Below are positions 40,174-48,976 of a DNA stretch of 64,000 nt, in pieces (the stretch's first letter is position 1; each line of letters opens with the position of its first letter). A model generated the notes under the pieces. That model was not told the origin of the DNA. It saw only the letters and a list, made by a program, of their open reading frames with translations, and did not search any database. The translations under genes and the position numbers were made by a program. Source of the stretch: Bog-1198 sp963727045 (lineage in GTDB: Bacteria; Pseudomonadota; Gammaproteobacteria; Steroidobacterales; Steroidobacteraceae); contig CAVSES010000001.1 of the NCBI GenBank assembly GCA_963727045.1, positions 806,001 to 870,000 of the forward strand, given 5' to 3'.

Positions 40174-42192
40174 ATGGCGACCCGAGACCCGCTCGTCGTA
40201 TTCACCCCTTCCGGCAAGCGCGGTAATTTCGCGATAGGGACGCCGCTGCTGCAGGCGGCGCGCAGCCTCGGCGTGGACATCGACTCGGTCTGCGGCGGCC
40301 GCGGACTTTGCGGTCGCTGCCAAGTGCTCGTTGCGGAGGGCGAGTTCGCCAAGCACGGAGTCGTCTCCTCCAGCGCCAGCCTGTCGCCCTTCAGCGAACC
40401 GGAAAAGCGCTTCTCGCGGCGCGTGCCGTTGGCGGAAGGGCGGCGCCTGTCATGTTCGGCCCGCGTCGAGGCCGATGTGGTCATCGACGTGCCGGCCAGC
40501 AGCCAGGTGCACCGCCAGGTGGTGCGCAAGGAGGCGGACGCCCGCGCGATCGAACTGAATCCCGTTGTTCGGCTGCACTACGTGCAGGTGCAGGAGCCGG
40601 ACATGCACGATCCGTCCGGCGATCTGCGTCGGCTGTTCGAGGCGCTCGAGGCGGAATGGGAACTGAAGGATCTGACCTGTGACTTGTCGGTGATTCAGAC
40701 GCTGCAGTCGACTCTGCGGGCCGGTTCATGGCAGGTCACGGTGGCGGTGCACGCGGGCAAACAGATCATCGGCGTGTGGGCGGGTCTGCAGAGCAAGATT
40801 TACGGACTCGCGGTCGACATCGGCTCGACGACGATCGCCGCGCACCTCTGCGATCTGACGAGCGGCGAGGTGGTGACCTCGGCGGGCGTCATGAATCCCC
40901 AGATCCGGTTCGGGGAGGATTTGATGAGCCGCGTCTCCTATTCGATGATGAATCCGGGGGGCGCGGCGCTCATGACCGCGGCCGTGCGCGAAGCGCTGTG
41001 CGGACTTGCGGTGGAGGTGGCGCGCCAGGCCGGCATTTCGAACGAGGATATTCTCGAGGCGACGCTGGTCGGCAATCCGATCATGCATCACTTGCTGCTC
41101 GGAATCGATCCGGTGGAACTCGGCGGTGCGCCGTTCGCGCTGGCCGTCGATCATTCGCTGACTCTGCGGGCGAACGTCATCGATTTCAAATTGCACCGCA
41201 ACGCCCGCGTTTACGTTCTGCCGTGCATTGCGGGCCATGTCGGCGCGGATGCCGCGGGGATGGTGCTGTCCGAGCGGCCGGATCTCGACGATGCGATGAC
41301 GCTCCTGGTGGATGTCGGCACCAATGCCGAAATCGTGCTCGGCAACCGGGAACGGCTCGTGGCCTGCTCGAGCCCCACGGGGCCCGCCTTCGAAGGCGCC
41401 CAGATCAGCTGCGGGCAGCGCGCCGCGCCGGGGGCGATCGAACGCGTGCGTATCGACCGCGAGACGCTCGAGCCGCGCTTCAAGGTCATCGGTTCGGACC
41501 TCTGGTCCGACGAGCCGGGATTTGGCGAGGCCACCGCGGCGACCGGCGTCACCGGAGTCTGCGGATCCGGCATCATCGAGGTCATCGCAGAGATGTATCT
41601 CGCCGGCATCATCAATCAAGACGGGGTTCTCGACGGGAGGCTCGCGGAGCGCTCGCCTCGCATCGTGTCGAACGGCCGGACTTTTGCCTATCTGCTGCAT
41701 CAAGGCGCGGCGGTCGAGATGAAGATCACTCAAACCGACGTGCGCGCCATTCAACTCGCGAAGGCCGCGCTCTATGCGGGCGTGGCGCTGCTCATGGAGC
41801 GCCTCGGCATCGATCACGTCGATCGCATCCGGCTGGCGGGGGCCTTCGGCAGCCACATCGACGTCAAATACGCGACGATTCTCGGCATGGTTCCCGACTG
41901 CGACCTGCGCCAGGTGCGCTCGGCCGGCAACGCCGCAGGGACGGGTGCGCGCATTGCACTCCTGGATGCCACCTCGCGTGGCGTCATCGAGAACCTGGTG
42001 AGGCGGATCGAGAAGGTGGAGACCGCGATCGAGCCGCGTTTTCAGCATCATTTCGTGGAGGCCATGGCGATTCCGCACAAGACGGCCCCCTACGCGCACC
42101 TTCGCACCGTCGTCGCTCTGCCCGCACCGAAAGAATCCACGAGCCAGACCGAGACGCGCGGCCGGCGCCCGCGCCGCCCGCCGGCCGCGTAG
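40174..42192 (+). CDS. RamA/RACo-like corrinoid reactivation ATPase with 2Fe-2S domain
   Basis: 672 residues. The N-terminal ferredoxin domain has Cys40, Cys46 and Cys49 (VCGGRGLCGRC) and Cys94 (LSCSA). The ASKHA ATPase domain begins YGLAVDIGSTTIAAHLCDL and continues through PCIAGHVGADAAGMVL, LVDVGTNAEIVLG and VTGVCGSGIIEVIAEMYLAG. Such proteins use ATP to reduce accidentally oxidised Co(II) corrinoid back to Co(I). It is the last plus-strand gene of the operon and ends in a strong inverted repeat. An oxygen-respiring host would need it badly. Confidence 0.88.
   Translation: MATRDPLVVFTPSGKRGNFAIGTPLLQAARSLGVDIDSVCGGRGLCGRCQVLVAEGEFAKHGVVSSSASLSPFSEPEKRFSRRVPLAEGRRLSCSARVEADVVIDVPASSQVHRQVVRKEADARAIELNPVVRLHYVQVQEPDMHDPSGDLRRLFEALEAEWELKDLTCDLSVIQTLQSTLRAGSWQVTVAVHAGKQIIGVWAGLQSKIYGLAVDIGSTTIAAHLCDLTSGEVVTSAGVMNPQIRFGEDLMSRVSYSMMNPGGAALMTAAVREALCGLAVEVARQAGISNEDILEATLVGNPIMHHLLLGIDPVELGGAPFALAVDHSLTLRANVIDFKLHRNARVYVLPCIAGHVGADAAGMVLSERPDLDDAMTLLVDVGTNAEIVLGNRERLVACSSPTGPAFEGAQISCGQRAAPGAIERVRIDRETLEPRFKVIGSDLWSDEPGFGEATAATGVTGVCGSGIIEVIAEMYLAGIINQDGVLDGRLAERSPRIVSNGRTFAYLLHQGAAVEMKITQTDVRAIQLAKAALYAGVALLMERLGIDHVDRIRLAGAFGSHIDVKYATILGMVPDCDLRQVRSAGNAAGTGARIALLDATSRGVIENLVRRIEKVETAIEPRFQHHFVEAMAIPHKTAPYAHLRTVVALPAPKESTSQTETRGRRPRRPPAA
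42157..42189 (+). terminator. Hairpin at the end of the RamA-like gene
   Basis: CGCGGCCGGCG (42157-42167) pairs perfectly with CGCCGGCCGCG (42179-42189) around an 11-base loop. The stem ends one base before the TAG stop of the corrinoid operon and faces the convergent second MttB gene. It encodes the Arg/Pro-rich C terminus of the protein, so it may simply reflect that, but the position fits a terminator. Confidence 0.45.
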
Positions 42193-42248
42193 GGACAGAC
42201 CCCGGGGTTGGTGGCGAGCCACGCGTTCGAGCAGGGCGCCGCCCGCGG

Positions 42249-43817
42249 CTACACGTTCGAGTCGGGAAAGGCCGCCTTGCGCTTCGCCATGTAGTCGAGC
42301 AATGCCTCGTCGATCGCGGGGTCCATCGGCGGCGCAACGTACTCGGCGAGCTGCTTCTTCCACAGCGCATTTGCACGCTTGGTCATGTCGGGAGATCCCT
42401 CGGCTTCCCACTGCTCGTAGCTGTTGTTGTCGGCGAGCGGCGACCGGTAGAACGCGTTCTCGAAATTCGCCTGCGTGTGTGCGCAACCGAGGAAGTGCTT
42501 GCCCGGACCGACCTCGTGCATGGCATCGAGCGCCTGACCGTTTTCCGACAGGTCGACGCCCGCCAGCAGCGTGTGCATCATTCCGGCCTGATCGGCGTCC
42601 ATGACGAATTTTTCGTAGCCCATGGCGAGCCCGCCCTCGAGCCAACCCGCCGTGTGCAGCACGAAATTCACGCCCGCGAGGCAGGTTGGCAGCAAGGTGT
42701 TCGCCGACTCGTAGGCGGCCTGCGCATCGGGGATCTTCGATGCGCACAGGCTGCCGCCGGAACGAAACGGTATGCCCAGCCGGCGCGCAAGCGCGGCCAT
42801 GGAATAGAGCACCAACGCCGGCTCCGGGGTGCCGAAGGTCGGGGCGCCGGATTGCATGGAGATGGAGGAGGCAAAGCTGCCGAGCACCACCGGCGCCCCC
42901 GGATTCACCAGCTGCACGAACGCCAGACCCGCCAGCGCTTCGGCGAAGGTCTGCGCAACGGTGCCTGCGACCGTGACCGGAGACATCGCGCCCGCCAGAA
43001 TGAACGGCGTGATGATCAAGGCCTGGTTGGCGCGCGCATAGACCTTGGCGGCGCCGAGCATGGTCGAGTCATAGGTCATCGGCGAGTTGACGTTGATGAG
43101 ATTGATGATGGTCGTCTTCGGCCGGCCGGTGTTGGGATCGGTCAGCTCGTCGCCGAAGACGATGTTCGCCATGGCGACCGAATCGGCGGCGCGCTCCGGC
43201 GCCGTCACCGAGCCCATGAACGCCTTGTCGCTGAATTTGAGGTGGCTGTACACCATGTCGAGGTGCCGCTTGTTGACCGGCAGATCCACCGGCTCGCAAA
43301 TGGTGCCGCCCGAATGGTGCAATGAATGGGCCATGTAGGCGAGTTTCACGAAGTTGCGGAAATCCTCTATTCGCGCATAGCGGCGGCCCTCGTCGAGATT
43401 GCGCACGAAGGGGGATCCATACGCCGGAGCGAACACGGTGTTCTTGCCGCCGATCACCACGCTTCGCGCCGGGTTGCGTGCATGCTGCGTGAACTCGCGC
43501 GGCGCACTGCGCTGGATGAGGGAACGGCACATCCCGCGGGCGAAATGTACGCGCTCGCCTTTGACGTCTGCGCCTGCCGCCTTCCAGATTTCGAGCGCCT
43601 CCGGATCATCACGAAAATCGATGCCGATCTCCTCGAGAATCGTGTCCGCGTTGTGCTCCATCAGCGCGAGGCCTTCTTCGGCCAGAACCTCGTAGTAGGG
43701 GATCTTGCGCGTGATGTAGGGAATCGACGCTCCTGCCCTGGCGGCCCGGGCAGCCCGCTTCGCGTCGCGGCCGCTGGGACGCCGCGCGTGGCCGGTTTGA
43801 GTGCTCTGTTCGTCCAT
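42249..43817 (-). CDS. MttB-family methyltransferase (non-pyrrolysine), copy 2
   Basis: 522 residues from ATG 43817 (GGGAGAG upstream); a GTG-type extension to 43874 lacks a site. Core segments are HHSGGTICEPVDLPVNKRHL, TPFILAGAMSPVTVAGTVAQ, VLGSFASSISMQSGAPTFG, KIPDAQAAYESANTLL, LHTAGWLEGGLAMGYEKFV and HFLGCAHTQANFENAFY. There is no in-frame amber codon. It is only moderately similar to copy 1, which suggests a different quaternary amine. It converges on the corrinoid operon, so it could use the same carrier and MtgA while being regulated separately. Confidence 0.85.
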   Translation of the reverse strand: MDEQSTQTGHARRPSGRDAKRAARAARAGASIPYITRKIPYYEVLAEEGLALMEHNADTILEEIGIDFRDDPEALEIWKAAGADVKGERVHFARGMCRSLIQRSAPREFTQHARNPARSVVIGGKNTVFAPAYGSPFVRNLDEGRRYARIEDFRNFVKLAYMAHSLHHSGGTICEPVDLPVNKRHLDMVYSHLKFSDKAFMGSVTAPERAADSVAMANIVFGDELTDPNTGRPKTTIINLINVNSPMTYDSTMLGAAKVYARANQALIITPFILAGAMSPVTVAGTVAQTFAEALAGLAFVQLVNPGAPVVLGSFASSISMQSGAPTFGTPEPALVLYSMAALARRLGIPFRSGGSLCASKIPDAQAAYESANTLLPTCLAGVNFVLHTAGWLEGGLAMGYEKFVMDADQAGMMHTLLAGVDLSENGQALDAMHEVGPGKHFLGCAHTQANFENAFYRSPLADNNSYEQWEAEGSPDMTKRANALWKKQLAEYVAPPMDPAIDEALLDYMAKRKAAFPDSNV

Positions 43818-44078
43818 CGTCGCTCTCCCGATCTTATGGCTGGTCCGAGGCTGGCGCCGCGGCGCAACGTTCATGGGATCAACGGTTGAGTATGGTCACT
43901 GCGAATGGCCGCGGCTGATCAGTTTGCGTCATGGACTTGTCATGAAGCGCCATTCTCGGCGGATGAACCGGCCGGGGCAGAGGCGGGGAGGAGCCGCGAG
44001 TTTCACATTGACTTGAGCGGTGCCTGCGGGGATGACAATCTAGGCCGGCGAATTCCACTCTTCAGGCGGGGAGGGACC

Positions 44079-45017
44079 ATGCGGAGCGAGAGAGTTTCGA
44101 TCGGGAGCGCCGCCGCCGTCGCCGCATTGTCACTGCTGTGGACTGCCCGCCCCGCCGCGGGCGAGGCTCAGCCGCCGGACCCCAGGGCCGACTTGAGCAC
44201 GATCACCGTCGAGGCCGAGCGAGACCGGGCGGTGATGGAGCATCAGGTGAAAACGTTCGTGTCCGCGATCGCGGTCGCGCCCTTCCAGGAATCGCTGGCG
44301 CGATGGCGCACGCCCGTATGTCCGCTGGTGGCGGGACTGCCGCGCGATCATGGGGAATTCATCCTGGAGCGCATATCGCGCATCGTCGAGGCGGCGGGGG
44401 CGCCGCTGGCGAAGGAACAGTGCCGCGGCAACTTCTACGTCATCGTGACGGCGGACCCCGAGGCTCTCCTCAATGCCTGGCGCAAGCGGAATACCAACAT
44501 TTTCGGCGACGAGGGCGGCACCAAGATCCGACACTTTCTCCACGCATCGGGGCCGATACGAGTCTGGTACAACGCGAATGTCGAAGCGGCCGACGGCTCT
44601 CCGTTGACCGTTGATTCGCAGGCGATGACGGCGAGCGGGCTGTCGAACGGCTCGGGAAGCGCGTTTGCCGGAATCCCGAACAATACGCATGCGCTGGGAT
44701 TTCGCCTCGAGCACGACGAGGTGCGCGATCTTTCATCGGTCATCGTCATGGTCGATTCACGCCGCGCGAAGGGCGTCAGTTTCGGACAATTGGCGGATTA
44801 CGTCGCCATGGTCGGACTTGCGGAAGTTCGCCTGGACGCGAACGTGGGCGATGCACCCACGATTCTTCATCTCTTTTCATCGTCCGGAAATGCCGCAGCT
44901 CCGGGTTTGAGCGCCTGGGATCAAGCTTTCCTCAAGGCGCTGTACCACACGGAGCAGACCGACAAGGCGCAGCTGTCCGCGATCAAGGTGGCTGTGATCA
45001 AGCAAATCGCCCCATAG
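44079..45017 (+). CDS. Uncharacterised secreted protein
   Basis: 312 residues from ATG 44079, which has GGCGGGGAGGGA before it. Residues 1-28 (VSIGSAAAVAALSLLWTARP, then AAGEA) form a signal peptide. Conserved-looking segments are RWRTPVCPLVAGLPRDHGEF, EQCRGNFYVIVTADPEALLN, IRVWYNANVE and DYVAMVGLAEV. I recall similar unnamed proteins in xanthomonads and sphingomonads but no function. Two Cys (CPLVAG and QCRGNF) may form a disulfide. The 261 bases upstream hold TTGACT at 44008 but no convincing -10 at the right distance. Confidence 0.75.
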   Translation: MRSERVSIGSAAAVAALSLLWTARPAAGEAQPPDPRADLSTITVEAERDRAVMEHQVKTFVSAIAVAPFQESLARWRTPVCPLVAGLPRDHGEFILERISRIVEAAGAPLAKEQCRGNFYVIVTADPEALLNAWRKRNTNIFGDEGGTKIRHFLHASGPIRVWYNANVEAADGSPLTVDSQAMTASGLSNGSGSAFAGIPNNTHALGFRLEHDEVRDLSSVIVMVDSRRAKGVSFGQLADYVAMVGLAEVRLDANVGDAPTILHLFSSSGNAAAPGLSAWDQAFLKALYHTEQTDKAQLSAIKVAVIKQIAP

Positions 45018-45065
45018 GCGGCCTTCGCGGCGTTCGGGGACCCGCGGACGCGGGGCGCCGCGCAC

Positions 45066-45626
45066 TCACCCGCCGTGGAATTCCAGGGCGATTTCGCCGA
45101 GCAATCCGGTGACGTAGCCGCTGAACGATCTCCATACTTCGATGTGAAAGGCGTCGTCGCACGTGCGCCAGAGCACGATATCCGCCTTCGCAAGCACCGT
45201 CCGCGTGCACATGCCGACGGGAAATTCGGCGGGATCCAAGTCAAGCGGGCAGGCGCCGCTCAATATGTCGGCGGCATGCGGGCCGCTCACTTCGAGTGCG
45301 AATTGCCGATGCCCGATGTCGACGAGCGCATGCGGTATGCCGCTCAAGGTCCGCTCCAGCGCCTCCGCAGCGGACGTCCCGGACTCCGCGCCGCCGCCGG
45401 CCGTATCGAGCAGCAGGTACTCGTCGGGCCCAAGCCACAGCGTCGCGCGCCGGTCCTGCGTCACGGCGCGGCAGGGTTGCTCGGCAAAAGCGGTTCCCCA
45501 CACGCTCGCTGCGGCGGCGCGCGCCGCCGTGCCGCCGTGCAGAATGAATCGCATCGCGGGCGGCAGCGGTTTCAGCCACGCCGTCGTCGGCACCGGCGGA
45601 GTCCTGCGGATCGGGGCTTCAGGCAT
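45066..45626 (-). CDS. soxG: Sarcosine oxidase gamma subunit
   Basis: 186 residues, beginning at ATG 45626 and overlapping the soxA stop by eight bases. LWLGPDEYLLLDT, HALVDIGHRQFALEVSGPHA, SGACPLDLDPAEFPVGMCTRT and WRTCDDAFHIEVWRSFSGYV match SoxG. This subunit sits beside the folate-binding part of SoxA in the heterotetramer. It is the last gene of the dimethylglycine dehydrogenase-soxBDAG operon. Confidence 0.86.
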   Translation of the reverse strand: MPEAPIRRTPPVPTTAWLKPLPPAMRFILHGGTAARAAAASVWGTAFAEQPCRAVTQDRRATLWLGPDEYLLLDTAGGGAESGTSAAEALERTLSGIPHALVDIGHRQFALEVSGPHAADILSGACPLDLDPAEFPVGMCTRTVLAKADIVLWRTCDDAFHIEVWRSFSGYVTGLLGEIALEFHGG

Positions 45627-48600
45627 TGATGCGCGCTCCGGAAGGGTCGTAGAAGACGGCGGAGGTGACTTCGACTTCGAGATCGCCGCCGGGCATGGGT
45701 ACATACAATGTCTGCCCGAGGCGGGCGCGCCCGCCTTCGATTGCGGCCATTGCAATCGAATGGCCGAGCACGCTGCTCGCATAGGACGAGGTGACATGAC
45801 CGATCAGTTGCATGGGCGGTTTCTGGCCGCCCTTCGCCGCCACTTGCGCGCCTTCCTCGAGCACCACCGCCGCGTCCTTCGTGCGCAGGCCGACCAGTTG
45901 TTTTCGCGTGCCGGCCTTCATCGACGCGCGCTCCAGGGAGCGTTTGCCGACGAAGTCCGCCTTGTTCCTGCCGATCGCCCACGAGAGGCCGGCATCGTCC
46001 GGCGTCACGGTGCCGTCCGTGTCCTGGCCGACGATGATGTAGCCTTTTTCCGCGCGCAGTACGTGCATGGTTTCGGTGCCGTACTCGGTGATCCCGTGCG
46101 CCCGGCCGGCGGCATGCACCGCCTCCCAAACGCCGAGACCGAAGTCCGCGGGCACGTTGATCTCGAACCCCAATTCGCCCGTAAAGCTCACGCGGAAGAG
46201 CAGCATCGGCACGCCGCAGATTCGCCCGCGCCCAACGCTCATGTGCGGCCATGCGGCGGGGCTGATGTCGATTCCTTCGACCAGGGTCTCGAGCACCCGG
46301 CGTGCATTCGGGCCCTGCACCGCGATGACCGCCCATTGCTCGGTCGTCGAGGTGAGCCACACCTTGAGATCCGGCCATTCGGTCTGGCGATAATCTTCCA
46401 TCAATGCGAGCACCCGCGGCGCGCCGCCCGTGGTGGTGGTCACATGAAACCGATCCGTGCCGGTGCGCGCCACGACACCGTCGTCGTAGATGAAGCCGTC
46501 CTCGCGGAGCAGTATGCCGTAGCGCGAGCGGCCGATGCCGAGGTTCGACCAATTGTTGACATACAGACGGTTCATGAACTCGACGGCGTCGGGTCCCACC
46601 ACCTCGATCTTGCCGAGTGTCGATGCGTCGAATATTCCGCAGGCGCTGCGCACTGCGCGGCACTCGCGCGCCACCGCGGCGTGCATGTCTTCGCCGCCGC
46701 GGGGAAAGTAGCGGGCGCGCTTCCACAGGCCCACATTCTCGAATACGGCGCCTTGTGCGTGCGCCCAGGCGTGGGTCGGCGTGATGCGCACCGGATCGAA
46801 GAGGTCGCCGCGTGAGGTGCCGGCCATGCTGCCGAACGTGACCGGGGTGTAGGGCATGCGAAATGTGGTCAGGCCCACCTGTGGAATGCTCAGGTCGAGG
46901 TTCCTGGCGACGATCGCCATGGCGTTGAGATTCGAGGTCTTTCCCTGATCGGTGGCCATGCCCATGGTGGTATAGCGTTTGACGTGCTCGATCGACTGGA
47001 AGCCTTCGCGCGCGGCGAGGGCGAGGTCGCGCGTCGTGACGTCGTGTTGCCAGTCGACGAAGGACTTCTCGCGGCTTGGCGCGCTTTCCTGCGGCAGCGT
47101 GCCAAGGCAGGCTTCGCTCAAGCGCGCGGCAGCGTCCACGTCGAAGCGGCGCGCGAACCGCGTCCGGCCAGGATCCGCCGCGTCATCGGCGGCGGGCGGA
47201 CCCGCTGCCTCGGCACCGGCCGCCGCGCCGTCGGCCAGCACATCCGCGAGACCGTAGACGCCTCGGCAGGCGCCGGCCGAATGCTCGCATTCCGCCGATG
47301 CACCCGGCACGAAAGCCTGGAGGCTTTCATTCCATTTGAGCTTCCCGCGGGATTGAGAAAAGAGATGAACGCTCGGCGTGTATCCGCCCGACATCAAAAC
47401 GGCGTCGCAGGCGAGGCGCTGCCCGGATTGCACGGCGCCGCTTTGAACCCGGCCCAGGGTGATGGCACGGACCCGCAGATCGCCTTCCGTGCCGAGCACC
47501 GTCGATCCCTCGATTACGGCGAGCCCTGCGGCGCGCGCGGCGTCGGGCAGCGCGCCCGCAGCGCGCGTCCGCAGGTCGGCGATCGCGGCGATGGAGACCC
47601 CCGCCGCATTGAGATCCAGGGCCGTTTGATAGGCCTCGTCGCCCGAGGTGACGATGACGGCCCGCGACCCGACGCGCACGCCGTATCGGTTCAAATACGT
47701 GTGCGCCGCGCCGGCCAGTAAAATGCCCGGGCGATCGTTGCCCGGGAATACCAGCGGGCGCTCGATCGATCCCGTGGCGAGTACCACCGAGCGCGCGCGT
47801 ACCTGCCACAGCCGCTCGCGCGGCTGGTTTCCCGCCGGCCGCGCGAGATGGTCGTTGAGCCGCTGATTGAGGCCGACCAGATTGTGAGGGAAATAGCCGA
47901 ACGCAGTGGTGCGCGCGAGCAATGTCACGCGGCCGTTTTGCGCCAGCGACGCAACCTGGTCGCGCACCCAGGCATAAGCGTTGCGGCCGTCGATGCGGGC
48001 GTGGGCTTCGGCGAGCAGGCTGCCGCCGAATTCCGAGCCTTCATCGCACAGGATGACCCGGGCGCCGCCGTCGGCCGCGGCCGCCGCTGCCGCGATTCCG
48101 GCCGGCCCGGCACCCACGATGAGCACATCGCAATGCGCATAACGGTGTGCATAGCGGTCCGGATCGGGGCGGGTGGGGGCGCGGCCCAATCCGGCTGCGC
48201 GGCGGATCAGCGGCTCGTACAGCGACTTCCATGCCTTGCGGGGCCACATGAACGTCTTGTAGTAGAAGCCGGCCGGGAAGAACCCCGACAATAGATCGTT
48301 GATCCGTCCGAAGTCATGCCGCAGGCTGGGCCAGCGGTTCTGGCTTTCTGCGACCAGGCCCTCGTACAGCTCGACTTGAGTTGCGCGCAGGTTGGGCGTC
48401 ACACGTGCGGCATCCCGCATCACCGTCACCAGCGCATTCGGCTCCTCGGATCCAGCCGAGAGGATGCCGCGAGGCCGATGGTATTTGAACGAGCGTCCCG
48501 TCAGGTGTATTCCGTTGGCGAGCAGCGCCGATGCCAGGGTGTCTCCCGCCACCCCTTCGTATGATCGGCCGTCGAATGAGAATCGCAGGCGCTGTGCCCG

Positions 48601-48651
48601 GTCGATCCGTCCGCCGCCGGGGGTGCGCATGCTCATCGTGGCGCCGTTCAT
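45619..48651 (-). CDS. soxA: Sarcosine oxidase alpha subunit
   Basis: 1010 residues. Residues about 20-105 are the small N-terminal ferredoxin-like domain (TGRSFKYHRPRGILSAGSEE). The NAD/FAD-type domain begins CDVLIVGAGPAGIAAAAAAA near 175. The C-terminal GcvT-like domain, about 610-1000, holds CGIFDASTLGKIEVVGPDA, VSFTGELGFEINVP and AEKGYIIVGQDTDGTVTPDD and binds tetrahydrofolate. The heterotetramer oxidises sarcosine to glycine, methylene-THF and hydrogen peroxide. ATG 48651 overlaps the soxD stop (ATGA). Confidence 0.92.
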   Translation of the reverse strand: MNGATMSMRTPGGGRIDRAQRLRFSFDGRSYEGVAGDTLASALLANGIHLTGRSFKYHRPRGILSAGSEEPNALVTVMRDAARVTPNLRATQVELYEGLVAESQNRWPSLRHDFGRINDLLSGFFPAGFYYKTFMWPRKAWKSLYEPLIRRAAGLGRAPTRPDPDRYAHRYAHCDVLIVGAGPAGIAAAAAAADGGARVILCDEGSEFGGSLLAEAHARIDGRNAYAWVRDQVASLAQNGRVTLLARTTAFGYFPHNLVGLNQRLNDHLARPAGNQPRERLWQVRARSVVLATGSIERPLVFPGNDRPGILLAGAAHTYLNRYGVRVGSRAVIVTSGDEAYQTALDLNAAGVSIAAIADLRTRAAGALPDAARAAGLAVIEGSTVLGTEGDLRVRAITLGRVQSGAVQSGQRLACDAVLMSGGYTPSVHLFSQSRGKLKWNESLQAFVPGASAECEHSAGACRGVYGLADVLADGAAAGAEAAGPPAADDAADPGRTRFARRFDVDAAARLSEACLGTLPQESAPSREKSFVDWQHDVTTRDLALAAREGFQSIEHVKRYTTMGMATDQGKTSNLNAMAIVARNLDLSIPQVGLTTFRMPYTPVTFGSMAGTSRGDLFDPVRITPTHAWAHAQGAVFENVGLWKRARYFPRGGEDMHAAVARECRAVRSACGIFDASTLGKIEVVGPDAVEFMNRLYVNNWSNLGIGRSRYGILLREDGFIYDDGVVARTGTDRFHVTTTTGGAPRVLALMEDYRQTEWPDLKVWLTSTTEQWAVIAVQGPNARRVLETLVEGIDISPAAWPHMSVGRGRICGVPMLLFRVSFTGELGFEINVPADFGLGVWEAVHAAGRAHGITEYGTETMHVLRAEKGYIIVGQDTDGTVTPDDAGLSWAIGRNKADFVGKRSLERASMKAGTRKQLVGLRTKDAAVVLEEGAQVAAKGGQKPPMQLIGHVTSSYASSVLGHSIAMAAIEGGRARLGQTLYVPMPGGDLEVEVTSAVFYDPSGARINA

Positions 48652-48965
48652 GGAGCGGACTCGCGCCCCGCGGGCGGCCCGGCCGCCGGGATCGGGGTGG
48701 GTTGCGGTTCGCCGGTCTTGTAGAAGGCCAGGAAATGGTCGGTCGTCGTGTCACGAAGCGCATTGAAGAACCGCCCGCAACCGCGCGCGTGACGCCAGCG
48801 CTCGGCATACACGCCTTTGGTGTTGACGCGCATGTACAAGAATTCCGCCCACGCCTGATCATCGAGCTGCGAGGGCGTTTCCGGACGCTTGAGGTGCGCC
48901 TGTCCGCCGTAGGTGAATTCGATTTCGGGGCGCTTGCCGCAGTAGGGACAGACAATGAGCAGCAT
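48648..48965 (-). CDS. soxD: Sarcosine oxidase delta subunit
   Basis: 105 residues from ATG 48965. The zinc site is formed by IVCPYCGKRPEIEFTYGGQA and, later, HARGCGRFFNALRDTTTDHF; WAEFLYMRVNTKGVYAERW lies between. This is the usual SoxD layout and length. It starts 12 bases after the soxB stop and its end overlaps soxA. Confidence 0.92.
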   Translation of the reverse strand: MLLIVCPYCGKRPEIEFTYGGQAHLKRPETPSQLDDQAWAEFLYMRVNTKGVYAERWRHARGCGRFFNALRDTTTDHFLAFYKTGEPQPTPIPAAGPPAGRESAP

Positions 48966-48976
48966 GGACGAGCCGC

